Counted from the stretch's first letter, positions 33,909 to 43,148 are shown. The stretch is DNA of 64,000 nucleotides from Flavobacterium dankookense (GCF_004362665.1 NZ_SNXR01000012.1:248001-312000); one strand, 5' to 3'. Program-made: numbers and translations. Notes: generated from the letters alone by a model not told the origin.

Positions 33909-33952
33909 AGTTTTGAGGTTGCAATATTACTACTATTTTTTATTCGATGCAA

Positions 33953-34360
33953 CTATTTTTCTTGGATTTCTTGACAAAGTTCAATTAGAACGCCATTTGT
34001 GCTTTTTGGATGAAGAAAGGCAACTAATTTATTGTCGGCTCCTTTTTTGGGAATTTCGTTGAGAATTATGAATCCTTCTTTTTTTAATCTAGCGATTTCA
34101 TCAACAATGTTTTCTACGTCAAAAGCAATGTGGTGAATTCCTTCGCCTTTTTTTTCTAAGAATTTTGCAATTGGACTTTCTGGGTTTGTGGCTTCTAGAA
34201 GTTCAATTTTATTTGGTCCGTTCATGAAGAATGAGGTTTTTACACCTTCGCTTACCACTTCTTCTTCTTTATATGGTGGATTTCCGAATAGTTTTTCGAA
34301 AAGTAAATTGGAGGTTTCTAGGTTTTTTACGGCAATGCCAATATGTTCTATTTTTTTCAT
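33953..34360 (-). CDS. mce: methylmalonyl-CoA epimerase
   Basis: 135 aa VOC-fold protein. Typical opening KKIEHIGIAVKNLETSN. Metal ligands are His7 (KIEHIG), the His of GEGIHHIAFDV and the Glu of NGVLIELCQ. It interconverts R- and S-methylmalonyl-CoA in propionate metabolism. A -7 box lies at 34378. Confidence 0.94.
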   Translation of the reverse strand: MKKIEHIGIAVKNLETSNLLFEKLFGNPPYKEEEVVSEGVKTSFFMNGPNKIELLEATNPESPIAKFLEKKGEGIHHIAFDVENIVDEIARLKKEGFIILNEIPKKGADNKLVAFLHPKSTNGVLIELCQEIQEK

Positions 34361-34377
34361 AATGTTTGGAATTGAAA

Positions 34378-34385
34378 CAAAGATA
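34378..34385 (-). promoter_or_regulatory. candidate -7 box (TATCTTTG) for mce
   Basis: Minus-strand TATCTTTG lies 17 nt before the ATG. The expected start point leaves a leader of about 10 nt. Confidence 0.5.
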
Positions 34386-34410
34386 ACAAAAATTAAAAAG
34401 GCTTTTCTTT

Positions 34411-34495
34411 AGCCCCGATTAAAGTGGAAATCAACTTTATCAAAGTTTTTAACTTTGATAAAGTTATTGTAACGGAAAGCGGGAAAAGGGCTTAT
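34411..34495. repeat. flank-conserved intergenic repeat, second copy
   Basis: The left flank AGCCCCGATTAAAGTGGAAA and right flank AACGGAAAGCGGGAAAAGGG resemble the element at 18081-18222. The inner hairpin is different: ACTTTATCAAAGTT pairs with AACTTTGATAAAGT. The ends AGCCC / GGGCT can also pair. Non-coding. Confidence 0.7.
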
Positions 34496-34566
34496 AAATA
34501 GTCCAAATGTTTCGCTTCTTAATTTTGACTACGCTCAGGATGATAGAATTTGTGTATTTTTGCAGC

Positions 34567-34959
34567 ATGGAAACGAACAGACAGAAAAAAATTGGCAGTG
34601 TATTGCAAAAAGATTTGGTGGATATTCTTCAAGGTGAAGTGCGTAAAAATGGCATTAGCAATTTAGTGATTTCAGTGTCAAAAGTTATTGTAACGACTGA
34701 TTTGAGTATTGCTAAAGTGTATTTGAGTGTTTTTCCACAGGATAAGGCTAAGGATTTGTTGGAAGCTGTTAAAACTAATGCGCCTTTGATTAAGCATGAT
34801 TTGTCTCAAAGGGTAAAATTGCAGCTTAGAAAAGTGCCTAATTTGGCTTTTTATATAGATGATTCATTAGATTATATTGAAAAAATTGATAATGCTTTGT
34901 CTGGAAAAGAAAATCCGATTGTAAATAGAGATCTTTTAGAAAAACGCAAGAAATTTTAA
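34567..34959 (+). CDS. rbfA: 30S ribosome-binding factor A
   Basis: 130 aa from ATG 34567 (METNRQKKIGSVLQKDLVDILQGE); the 20 codons upstream in frame read through the promoter. KH-like fold with the RbfA pattern LVISVSKVIVTTDLSIAKVYLSVFP and VPNLAFYIDDSLDYIEKI. A TATTTTTG box ends only 5 nt before the ATG, so the transcript may be nearly leaderless. The next gene starts 2 bp after the stop. Confidence 0.94.
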   Translation: METNRQKKIGSVLQKDLVDILQGEVRKNGISNLVISVSKVIVTTDLSIAKVYLSVFPQDKAKDLLEAVKTNAPLIKHDLSQRVKLQLRKVPNLAFYIDDSLDYIEKIDNALSGKENPIVNRDLLEKRKKF

Positions 34960-34960
34960 G

Positions 34961-36160
34961 TTGAATTTTTCGCTATACATAGCCAAACGGTATCTTTTTA
35001 GCAAAAGCAAGAGTAGTGCTATCAATATTATTACTGGAATTGCTTCGGTTGGAATTATTGTTGGTACAATGGCTCTTTTTGTTGTGCTTTCTGTTTTTAG
35101 TGGATTGAAAGATTTTAGTTTGTCGTTTTCTAATACGTTTGATTCTGATTTAAAAGTAAACCCAATTACAGGAAAATCCTTTTTTATTTCAGCTGAGCAA
35201 GACAATCAACTTAAACAAATTAATGATATCGCTTCCTTTAGTAAAGTTGCTGAGGAACGTGTACTTTTCTTTTTTGATGGAAAAGAACAAGTTACTTATT
35301 TGAAAGGTGTTGATGCTAGTTTTATTCAAACGAATGAAGTTTCAAAAAATCTTTTTAACGGACAATGGTTAAAAAACGACACTTATCAAGTGGTTGTTGG
35401 TTATGGAATTTCGGAAAAACTATCACTTGGTTTATTTGATTTTAATAATCCGTTTGAAGTTTTTGTTCCAAAAAAAGGAAAAGGTGTTATTGAAAGTGAA
35501 TCGGAAGCATTTAATAAATCGACTTTGATTCCTGTTGGAATTTATGCTGTTAGCGAAGATTTAGACAGCAAATATGTTTTTTGTGATTTGGCTTTAGCCC
35601 AAGAATTGCTTGAGTTCCAATCGGATCAAGTTTCTTTTTTAGAGATAAAATTGAAACCAGAAGTTGATGAAAGCGAGGTTGTTGAAAAAATAAATGCTGT
35701 TTTTCAGAACAAAGTTGAAGTAAAAAATAGAGCACAGCAAAATGCTACGTTATACAAAATGTTGAATACCGAGAATATTGCAGTGTATTTGATATTTACT
35801 TTAGTAATCATTATTGCACTTTTCAATTTGATTGGCGCTTTGATTATGATGATTTTGGATAAGAAAAGTAATTTGAAAACGCTATTTAATTTAGGTGCTG
35901 AAATCAAAGATTTGAAGAAAATATTTTTACTTCAAGGTAGTTTGTTGAGTGTTTATGGTGGAATAATAGGTTTGGTTTTGGGAATTCTTATCGTTTTGGT
36001 TCAACAGCAATTTAAATTAGTTATGATTACCGAAACACTTGCTTATCCTGTTGTTTTTAGTTTTAAAAACGTTTTGCTGGTTTTCTTAACGATTATTGTA
36101 CTTGGTTTTATTTCAAGTGTAATTGCTAGTAGTCGCGTGAGTAAAGAATTGTTGAATTAA
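34961..36160 (+). CDS. FtsX-like ABC transporter permease (LolC/LolE family)
   Basis: 399 aa. The start is TTG at 34961, chosen because the family begins MNFxLYIAKRY exactly here and lies 2 bp from the rbfA stop. A first helix (GIASVGIIVGTMALFVVLSVFSGL) is followed by a periplasmic MacB-PCD-like domain of about 220 residues, then three C-terminal helices. This is the topology of lipoprotein-releasing permeases. No ATPase is adjacent. The stop overlaps that of dusB on the other strand by 4 bp. Confidence 0.92.
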   Translation: MNFSLYIAKRYLFSKSKSSAINIITGIASVGIIVGTMALFVVLSVFSGLKDFSLSFSNTFDSDLKVNPITGKSFFISAEQDNQLKQINDIASFSKVAEERVLFFFDGKEQVTYLKGVDASFIQTNEVSKNLFNGQWLKNDTYQVVVGYGISEKLSLGLFDFNNPFEVFVPKKGKGVIESESEAFNKSTLIPVGIYAVSEDLDSKYVFCDLALAQELLEFQSDQVSFLEIKLKPEVDESEVVEKINAVFQNKVEVKNRAQQNATLYKMLNTENIAVYLIFTLVIIIALFNLIGALIMMILDKKSNLKTLFNLGAEIKDLKKIFLLQGSLLSVYGGIIGLVLGILIVLVQQQFKLVMITETLAYPVVFSFKNVLLVFLTIIVLGFISSVIASSRVSKELLN

Positions 36161-37149
36161 ACAAATTGATAATCAGCATAAACTTCCTGAATTTCGTCTA
36201 AGGCTTTGAACAATTCTTCGGGATTTTCTAGTGTTACTAATTTTAAACGATGTTCTTTAAAGTTAGAAATTCCTTTAAAATAATTGGTGTAATGACGGCG
36301 CATTTCTACAATTCCAATGCGTTCGCCTTTCCAGTCCATTGACCAAGTTAAATGATTTCTTGCGGCTTCTACACGGTCAATCATTGTTGGTGCTGGTAAA
36401 TGTTCACCTGTTTTAAAATAATGTTTTATTTCGTTAAAAATCCATGGATAACCAATTGCGGCACGACCAATCATCATTCCGTCAAGGCCAAATTTATTTT
36501 TATATTCTAATGCTTTTTCTGGAGAATCGATATCGCCGTTTCCAAAAATTGGCATTGTAATTCTAGGATTGTTTTTTACGCGTTCAATATGAGTCCAATC
36601 GGAATGACCTTTATACATTTGGGCACGAGTTCTAGCATGAACCGTTAAGGCTGCAACGCCAATATCTTGCAAACGCTCGGCAACTTCATCAATATTAATC
36701 GAATTTTCATCCCAACCCAAACGTGTTTTTACCGTTACGGGAAGATTGGTTCCTTTAATAACGGCTTTGGTCAAGCGTACCATCAAATCTACATCTTTCA
36801 AAACACCTGCGCCTGCGCCTTTGCATACCACTTTTTTCACTGGACAACCAAAATTAATGTCTACTAAATCGGGTTGAACAGCATCTACAATTCGAGACGA
36901 CATTTCCATTGCTTCTTCATCGCCACCAAAAATTTGGATGCCAACTGGACGTTCGTAGTCAAAAATGTCTAGTTTCATTTTGCTTTTTACCGCATCACGA
37001 ATCAATCCTTCTGAAGAAATAAATTCAGAATACATTAAATCGGCACCGTGAAGTTTACACAACCTGCGAAACGGCGGATCGCTTACGTCTTCCATTGGCG
37101 CAAGTAAAAGCGGAAAATCGGGTAATATGATGTTGCCAATTTTGGGCAT
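36157..37149 (-). CDS. dusB: tRNA-dihydrouridine synthase
   Basis: About 330 aa from ATG 37149 (MPKIGNIILPDFPLLLAPMEDVSDPPFRRLC); a longer frame to 37167 runs into the promoter. FMN-binding TIM barrel with catalytic Cys in NFGCPVKKVVCKGAGAG, the TVKTRLGWD segment, HARTRAQMYKG and IFGNGDI. Reduces uridines in tRNA. It converges with the permease gene, stop codons overlapping by 4 bp. Confidence 0.96.
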   Translation of the reverse strand: MPKIGNIILPDFPLLLAPMEDVSDPPFRRLCKLHGADLMYSEFISSEGLIRDAVKSKMKLDIFDYERPVGIQIFGGDEEAMEMSSRIVDAVQPDLVDINFGCPVKKVVCKGAGAGVLKDVDLMVRLTKAVIKGTNLPVTVKTRLGWDENSINIDEVAERLQDIGVAALTVHARTRAQMYKGHSDWTHIERVKNNPRITMPIFGNGDIDSPEKALEYKNKFGLDGMMIGRAAIGYPWIFNEIKHYFKTGEHLPAPTMIDRVEAARNHLTWSMDWKGERIGIVEMRRHYTNYFKGISNFKEHRLKLVTLENPEELFKALDEIQEVYADYQFV

Positions 37150-37164
37150 AAGACATTTTTTTTG

Positions 37165-37172
37165 CAAAGATA
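37165..37172 (-). promoter_or_regulatory. candidate -7 box (TATCTTTG) for dusB
   Basis: Minus-strand TATCTTTG lies 15 nt before ATG 37149, which supports the shorter start. Confidence 0.5.
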
Positions 37173-37253
37173 GTTAAGAATATTTAGTTATGAAATTAAT
37201 ATAGAAGTAACAAACACAATACAATTAATACTTATTTTTACAAAAACTTCTTC

Positions 37254-38459
37254 ATGCTTTTTCAATTTGGCTCGTACAGTTCGCTTTTACTTATTTCCTT
37301 TACACAAGGGATAATTTACAGTGTTTTATTGTTAGTAAAAGCCATGCGAACTGAGAATAAATCTAACTATTGGTTAAGTCTTTTCATCTTTTTATGTAGT
37401 TTGTTTATTGCGCCTTGGATGCTTGGTTTTGCAGGTTGGTATGATAATCAACCCTACAGAGATATTCTATTTTACTTGCCTTTTCAGCATTTATTCTTTT
37501 TGGGACCAATTATCTTTTTTTACACCCAAAGTTTATTAAATCCAATTTTTAAACTTACAAAGAAAGATTTTTTACATTTTTTACCTGGCATTTTATACTT
37601 AATTGTGATGCTCAGTTTTTGGATTTATGATAAATTTATTTTTAAAGGATATTATTTTTACGAAGATCAGACAGATAAAGATTTTGATAATTGGTATCAA
37701 TACTCTGGTTTTATTTCGATGACCATTTATTTTGGTTTGAGTTTGAGATATTATTTCAAATACAAAAATCTTATTGTTCACGTTGCTAGTAATGCTGATG
37801 AGTTATTATTCAAATGGATTAGAAATTATCTTTTTGCTTTTTTGAGCATGATTTGTATCCGATTGACTTTTACTATTGCGAGTATATTTTTTCCAGTTTT
37901 GGACTCATATCAAGGTACTTGGTGGTTTTTTCTGATATTTTCTGTTGTGTTGTATTATATTGCTGTTACTGGTTATAGTAATGCTGTTATTTCAAAAATT
38001 GCATTTAAATTATCGGTTCTTAACAACAACCAACCGATTTATCTTCTATCTTCAAATAGTGTATCGGAAGAAGCTGTAATTGATATTGAGCACGAAACAT
38101 TTGAAGAAATAAATTCACCAGAAATTAACCTTTGGAAATCTAAAATTGAAACCTTACTTCAAGAAGAAAAACTCTATCAAAATCCTGAACTAACGCTCAC
38201 TGATTTGGCAAAAAAACTTGAAACTAATGCTTCGATAATTTCCAAAACCATTAATCAAGGTTTTCAAATGAATTTTAATGATTGCATCAACAACTATAGA
38301 ATTGAAGCTGTAAAAAATAGTTTTACTAATGGCGAACATAAAAAATCTACTTTATTAGGAATTGCTTATGACTGTGGATTTAATTCCAAAGCCACTTTTA
38401 ACCGTGCGTTCAAAAAAAATACTGGAAAAACACCTAAAGAATATTTGTTAAATAGTTAA
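37254..38459 (+). CDS. membrane-anchored AraC-family regulator 1
   Basis: 401 aa. The first 250 residues hold about seven hydrophobic helices (LLLISFTQGIIYSVLLLV, WLSLFIFLCSLFIAPW, FFLGPIIFFYTQSLL, DFLHFLPGILYLIVML). The C-terminal 100 residues form an AraC-type double HTH (LTLTDLAKKLETNASIISKTIN, TLLGIAYDCGFNSKATFNRAFKKNTGKTPKEY). Such membrane AraC proteins are common in flavobacteria and probably sense envelope signals. The next gene starts 8 bp downstream. Confidence 0.92.
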   Translation: MLFQFGSYSSLLLISFTQGIIYSVLLLVKAMRTENKSNYWLSLFIFLCSLFIAPWMLGFAGWYDNQPYRDILFYLPFQHLFFLGPIIFFYTQSLLNPIFKLTKKDFLHFLPGILYLIVMLSFWIYDKFIFKGYYFYEDQTDKDFDNWYQYSGFISMTIYFGLSLRYYFKYKNLIVHVASNADELLFKWIRNYLFAFLSMICIRLTFTIASIFFPVLDSYQGTWWFFLIFSVVLYYIAVTGYSNAVISKIAFKLSVLNNNQPIYLLSSNSVSEEAVIDIEHETFEEINSPEINLWKSKIETLLQEEKLYQNPELTLTDLAKKLETNASIISKTINQGFQMNFNDCINNYRIEAVKNSFTNGEHKKSTLLGIAYDCGFNSKATFNRAFKKNTGKTPKEYLLNS

Positions 38460-38467
38460 AATAAATC

Positions 38468-39580
38468 ATGAATCAACTACTTGTTAATTTAATTGCTGGC
38501 TCAAGTTTACTGATTGCTCTTTTAATTTTTTTGAACCCAAATAAATACAACATAGCAGGAAATAGATGGTTGAGCTTATTTATTTTTTGTATTTTTTTAA
38601 TGAATATTGATGAATTTCTTTATTATAATAATTTAGATTTTGTTACTGTAAAATTTTATGTTTTTTCAAGATATTGTATTGTTCCTATTTTTTATTTTAC
38701 CATTATTTATTACATAAAACCCAATAAAAAATGGAAACCAATATACTTTTTGCATTTCATTTTTGGGTTGCTTTTTATCATTTTTGAACAAAACTCCACA
38801 CAAATTGTAAACGGCAATATGGTAATTAGCAAAACAGTTTCTTCAAGTTTCTTACTATATTTTAATCAGTTTTTGATGTATATCGTTTTGCCTTCACAAT
38901 TTATAATCTACTTCTGGCAATGTTTTAAAGAAATTGAAAAACACAATCAAAACATAAAAAATTTCAGTTCTAACACCGAGGGAATTGACTTAAAATGGTT
39001 AAAACATATTTTATATATCATCATTAGTTTTTCATTTTTCTTTGTAATATATATTTTTACTCAAAGCGCTGTTATGATTAATACGCTTTTGCTTATTAGT
39101 TTACTTTTTATTGGATATAACGCAATGAGGCAAAAGGAAATTTTCCCCTTTTCTGATAGTTCTAAAAAAGAAATAAAAACCATCATCAAACAAGAGAAAA
39201 AGAATAATTCTTCGAAAAAACGTAAAGCATCTGATGACGATTATAAGTTATATGAAGCACTTTTACACTTGATGGAAACCGAAAAACCATTTCTAAGTTC
39301 AGATCTTTCGCTTTTTAGTTTAGCAAATCAACTCTCAGTTTCTGCTCATAATTTGTCTTTTATAATAAATGAATATAGTGGCGAAAATTTTAATCAATTC
39401 GTAAATCGATATCGAGTAGAAGAAGCCAAAAAAATGATAGTAAACTCAAAAAACAATCATTTGAGTATTTTAGGTATTGGGTTTGAAGTTGGTTTTAATT
39501 CGAAATCTGTTTTCAATACAACATTTAAAAAACTAACCAACCAAACTCCAAATGAATTTAAAAAAGCTAATTCTAGTTAA
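38468..39580 (+). CDS. membrane-anchored AraC-family regulator 2
   Basis: 370 aa. Same plan as its neighbour but diverged: about seven N-terminal helices, then a Lys-rich linker (KKEIKTIIKQEKKNNSSKKRK), then the AraC HTH (DLSLFSLANQLSVSAHNLSFIIN, SILGIGFEVGFNSKSVFNTTFKKLTNQTPNEF). It lies 8 bp after regulator 1, so the two form an operon. It precedes the three-gene exported cluster at 39758-43142, a possible target (inference). Confidence 0.92.
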   Translation: MNQLLVNLIAGSSLLIALLIFLNPNKYNIAGNRWLSLFIFCIFLMNIDEFLYYNNLDFVTVKFYVFSRYCIVPIFYFTIIYYIKPNKKWKPIYFLHFIFGLLFIIFEQNSTQIVNGNMVISKTVSSSFLLYFNQFLMYIVLPSQFIIYFWQCFKEIEKHNQNIKNFSSNTEGIDLKWLKHILYIIISFSFFFVIYIFTQSAVMINTLLLISLLFIGYNAMRQKEIFPFSDSSKKEIKTIIKQEKKNNSSKKRKASDDDYKLYEALLHLMETEKPFLSSDLSLFSLANQLSVSAHNLSFIINEYSGENFNQFVNRYRVEEAKKMIVNSKNNHLSILGIGFEVGFNSKSVFNTTFKKLTNQTPNEFKKANSS

Positions 39581-39757
39581 AAAAATTAGTCCTAAATTAT
39601 AAATTAAAACCTTTTCAGTGTGATAATGTTGCAGTTTTGTGTAAAATAAAATTGCGACATAACTGGTTTCAAGAATTTCCAAATTTAAATTTTGTGATCT
39701 ATACTTTTAATCAATTTGTGATGTAATTCTACAAAACAATCAACCACAAACTGAACA

Positions 39758-40606
39758 ATGAAAAGACTACTTTTTTTTTCTTTATTATTGGGTACAACTC
39801 TTTTTGCTCAAGCTCCCAAAAAACCAATTGAAATTTTAGTGATCGGAACCTATCATTTTAATAATCCTGGTCTTGATGTAGCCAAATTTAAAGTTTTGGA
39901 CATTATGGGCGAAAAACCCCAACAGCAATTAGAAGAAATTTCAACTGCCATTGCTAAATTCAAACCAACCAAAATTTTTACTGAATGGGAACTCAAAGAT
40001 CAATTAGCTTTAGATACCTTATATAACAAATATCAAGAAGGAACTTACTTTGATTATGTATCCAAAAAATACCCGAAAAGAAAATTTTACACACACAATG
40101 AAATTGTACAATTAGCTTTTAGAACAGCCAAAAAAGTAAATCATAAAAAAGTATATGGAATAGATTATCAAGAAACAAGCTTTGATTTTGATAGTGTAAT
40201 GAAATTTGCAGACAGTATTAGGCTTCCAAACTTTAAAAAAGAAGTGATGAATGATATCAAAGTAATTGAAGCAAAATCAAACGTCCTTTTTGCGGAAAAT
40301 GATCTTTTAAAATGTTTGTACTACTATAATAGTGAGGAACTGAGAAAAAGTGACATTCCTTGGTACGTTGCGAAAATTAACGACTCAGATAAATTAGGTA
40401 CATATATTGGTGCCTATTTAGCTTCCGAATGGTACAGAAGAAATTTGTACATGTTAGCTAATATACAAAAACAAACCGAAAGTTCAGACAATAGAATTAT
40501 GGTTTTGGCTGGAGCAAGTCATATTGCAATGTTTTTAGATTTATTAAAACACGATTCTAATTATAAAATTGTGGAATTGAAAGAAGTTATGGAAAAATAT
40601 AAATAA
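39758..40606 (+). CDS. exported DUF5694 protein (EreA/ChaN/TraB-like fold)
   Basis: 282 aa. A signal peptide (MKRLLFFSLLLGTTLFAQ) precedes a domain with GTYH at 30-33 (EILVIGTYHFNNPGLD), an acidic EWELKD segment, GIDYQE, and a C-terminal GASH at 252-255. A GxxH near each end is the pattern of the erythromycin-esterase/ChaN/TIKI-TraB superfamily, whose members are metal-dependent hydrolases or proteases. DUF5694 is recognised from the overall pattern; the substrate is unknown. The next gene starts 2 bp after the stop, through a 28-bp sequence repeated at the following junction. Confidence 0.82.
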   Translation: MKRLLFFSLLLGTTLFAQAPKKPIEILVIGTYHFNNPGLDVAKFKVLDIMGEKPQQQLEEISTAIAKFKPTKIFTEWELKDQLALDTLYNKYQEGTYFDYVSKKYPKRKFYTHNEIVQLAFRTAKKVNHKKVYGIDYQETSFDFDSVMKFADSIRLPNFKKEVMNDIKVIEAKSNVLFAENDLLKCLYYYNSEELRKSDIPWYVAKINDSDKLGTYIGAYLASEWYRRNLYMLANIQKQTESSDNRIMVLAGASHIAMFLDLLKHDSNYKIVELKEVMEKYK

Positions 40607-40619
40607 CTATGAAAAAAAT
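40592..40619 (+). repeat. 28-bp direct repeat at the first gene junction
   Basis: Identical to 41749-41776. It spans the last codons of one gene (EKYK), the stop TAA, CT, and the ATG plus AAAAAAAT of the next. The two copies exactly bracket the gene at 40609-41763. Confidence 0.9.
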
Positions 40620-41763
40620 CATCTTTCTCTTACTATGTTTTACATCAATAGTAAACGCTCAAGAAATCAATAAAATTGATATTCAAAAATCGGCAAAAAC
40701 ATTCAAATTAGATACATTAAAGCTAAAATTTTCTGGAGAAGGGTTCAGTTTTTTAAAATCAGAAATAAATGCCAATCATTTTTTTTTATTGGGCGAATAT
40801 CACAATTCTAATTTAGTTTCAAAGTTTACACAAAGTCTTTTTCCTGAACTGAAACAGTCAGGTTTCAAAGTTTGGGTAACTGAAATTAGCCCTACATCTG
40901 TAAACAAACTTAATTCGTTTTTAAACTCAAAAAATTATTTAAAAGAAATTACAGCTTTCAATACAAAATACGGAAAAAATAACAATCCAATTCCTTTTTT
41001 TAGTTCTAAAGCCGATTTTGAGATGTTGCAAGAATCAAAAAATCAAGATTTTCAACTGTGGGGAATCGATCAACATTTTTTTGGTGGATTTCAATTTGTT
41101 ATGGATGATATTTTTAACGGATATGATGCCAAAACCAAAGAGGAAAACAAAACGATAATTGCTGATGCCAATAAACCAAATGGTGATGCGGCTTTCAATA
41201 AAATATTTGACCTTTCTAAAAACAAATTAGCACCAACAATAAAACAAGAAATGCTAGCTTCTATTGCTATTTATACAGATTATTCTAAAGGAAATTATTT
41301 TTTAAATAACACAGTTCGTTCAAAATTAATGAAAACAAATTTTTATAAATATCACTCAGATTTTTTAAAAATTAATAAAACCGATCCTAAAGTATTTGTG
41401 AAATTGGGTAGTAATCATGTTGCAAAAGGATTATCTCCACTTGGTATTGCCGACTTCGGGAATGCAATACAACAACAAGCTGAACTCAAAAACAAAAAAT
41501 CATTACATATACAGTTGTGTTACCGATATGAATATGACAATAAAAACAACTTAATTGATGGGCTAGAAGCTGGCGATTACCCAATTGAATTATTAGAATT
41601 GTATAATGAAAACGAATGGATAATTATAGATCTGCGACCATTTCAATCGAAACTATATGATTTACAATTAAAAAAAGATGCCAAAATAAACCTTTCCAAA
41701 AAAATGATAGATTGTATTAACCAATTCGATGTTTTGATTTTATCACCAGAAAAATATAAATAA
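40609..41763 (+). CDS. exported EreA/ChaN-like protein
   Basis: 384 aa. A signal peptide (MKKIIFLLLCFTSIVNAQ) is followed by GEYH at 62-65 (FFLLGEYHNSNLV), VTEISPTS, LWGIDQHFFGG, and GSNH at 267-270 (VKLGSNHVAKGL). These are the N- and C-terminal GxxH motifs and acidic sites of the erythromycin-esterase-like superfamily. It shares this pattern, but little sequence, with the DUF5694 protein before it. Macrolide hydrolysis cannot be inferred. The gene is flanked by identical 28-bp repeats. Confidence 0.78.
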   Translation: MKKIIFLLLCFTSIVNAQEINKIDIQKSAKTFKLDTLKLKFSGEGFSFLKSEINANHFFLLGEYHNSNLVSKFTQSLFPELKQSGFKVWVTEISPTSVNKLNSFLNSKNYLKEITAFNTKYGKNNNPIPFFSSKADFEMLQESKNQDFQLWGIDQHFFGGFQFVMDDIFNGYDAKTKEENKTIIADANKPNGDAAFNKIFDLSKNKLAPTIKQEMLASIAIYTDYSKGNYFLNNTVRSKLMKTNFYKYHSDFLKINKTDPKVFVKLGSNHVAKGLSPLGIADFGNAIQQQAELKNKKSLHIQLCYRYEYDNKNNLIDGLEAGDYPIELLELYNENEWIIIDLRPFQSKLYDLQLKKDAKINLSKKMIDCINQFDVLILSPEKYK

Positions 41764-41776
41764 CTATGAAAAAAAT
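41749..41776 (+). repeat. 28-bp direct repeat at the second gene junction
   Basis: Second copy of the repeat at 40592-40619, with no mismatch, spanning the stop of the EreA-like gene and the start of the M1-like peptidase gene. Confidence 0.9.
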
Positions 41777-43142
41777 AATCATTTTATTGCTAATATTTCA
41801 ATTTACATTTGCTCAAATTCCGCATTTATCAGGCGAAATTTCTATTTCTATTAAAAACGGAACTATCGAAAGTAATCTAGAATATTCAAACGTTCCTAAA
41901 ATTAAAAATTATAGTCTTTGGTTGAATTCAGGGCTAAATTTAAGATATTTAAGAGACGCTGAAGACAAATTTAATTATCCAAATATTAAGTATTATGATG
42001 ATGAAAAATCAGCAGAAGCTTTTCAATATTATATACCTGACGGCGATATAAAAATTCGATTATTACCCGAAAAATTTAAAATAAACTATGTCGGCAAATT
42101 TCCTGTAATAAGTGATACACTAAAAGCAAATAACCGAGGCGACTGGAAAGGTAATATTGCGTTTAACGGAAAATCCATTCGTGCAACCGAACAATCTGCA
42201 TGGTATCCAATAATTTATGATATTGATAATGATGTTGTAGCAAGTAAAGTTACTTACGATTTAACAGTAAACTGTACGGATTGCAGTACCATATATTTGA
42301 ATGGTTCTGCACCAAAAAAAGGCGATTCAGTTAATTTTAAATCCAATCAACCCATTTCATTATTGCTCTTTGCAGGAATATTTGACTTCACTAAAAATAA
42401 AAATACTTTTTTTATCAATACTAATTTAAAACCCGAACAAGAAACAGTTTTATCAAATTGGACAGATAAAATAATTAAATTTTATGAAAATAACTTAAGA
42501 ATACCCTACGGTAATCATGTAACTTACTTATATACAACACCAATTTCTAAAAAAAATGCTTGGATGTTTGTTACCTATCCAACAGTTGCCATAATTGGTC
42601 CAGAAAAATATAATGTGAAAAGTTATTTTTCTGACAAAACGAACGAATTAAACGACGCAGCCAATATTGAATATTTTGCACATGAACTCGGGCATTATTA
42701 TTTTGGAACAGTTATAGAACCTAATTCTGAATTAAGGTGGATTTTTCTAGAAGGAATTACAGAATATTTAGCATTGCAAACAATTAAAGAAGTTTTGGGA
42801 GAAAATAATTATAAAAGAAAAATAGCCGAATATTTGGTTGAAGTAAAAGAATTAAATCCAAAACCATTATCGATAATAAAAAACAATGAAATTAGTGAAA
42901 GCTATCGTTATTATTATGTACCACTTTTATTAACGGCTTTAGAAAAAGAAATAGGCAAAGAAAAAGTTTGGAATTGGTTACAAACCATTTTAAAATCTGA
43001 TAAAACTACAAAAACTGATTATGCTTTTTTTAAAAGTTCGATCATTAAAAGTGGTATTTCTGAAAATGATTTTTTAAAATTTGAAACCAAATATATCTTG
43101 ACTGAAAATGCTAAAGAAAATGTAATTAAAGTTGTAAAATAA
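41766..43142 (+). CDS. exported M1-like gluzincin peptidase
   Basis: 458 aa. A signal peptide (MKKIIILLLIFQFTFAQ) leads to an N-terminal beta domain (residues about 20-210), then a catalytic domain with His306-Glu307-x-x-His310 (FAHELGHYYFG). The third ligand Glu329 (FLEGITEY) lies at the exact HExxH-x18-E spacing of family M1. It is shorter than aminopeptidase N, and the GAMEN exopeptidase motif is not seen, so it may be an M1-like relative with altered specificity. Third gene of the cluster. Confidence 0.88.
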   Translation: MKKIIILLLIFQFTFAQIPHLSGEISISIKNGTIESNLEYSNVPKIKNYSLWLNSGLNLRYLRDAEDKFNYPNIKYYDDEKSAEAFQYYIPDGDIKIRLLPEKFKINYVGKFPVISDTLKANNRGDWKGNIAFNGKSIRATEQSAWYPIIYDIDNDVVASKVTYDLTVNCTDCSTIYLNGSAPKKGDSVNFKSNQPISLLLFAGIFDFTKNKNTFFINTNLKPEQETVLSNWTDKIIKFYENNLRIPYGNHVTYLYTTPISKKNAWMFVTYPTVAIIGPEKYNVKSYFSDKTNELNDAANIEYFAHELGHYYFGTVIEPNSELRWIFLEGITEYLALQTIKEVLGENNYKRKIAEYLVEVKELNPKPLSIIKNNEISESYRYYYVPLLLTALEKEIGKEKVWNWLQTILKSDKTTKTDYAFFKSSIIKSGISENDFLKFETKYILTENAKENVIKVVK

Positions 43143-43148
43143 GTTAAA

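Noticed and set aside
40609..41763. Macrolide resistance gene (erythromycin esterase)
   Set aside because: Only superfamily GxxH motifs are shared. The sequence is far from EreA/EreB and the gene sits in a chromosomal hydrolase cluster.
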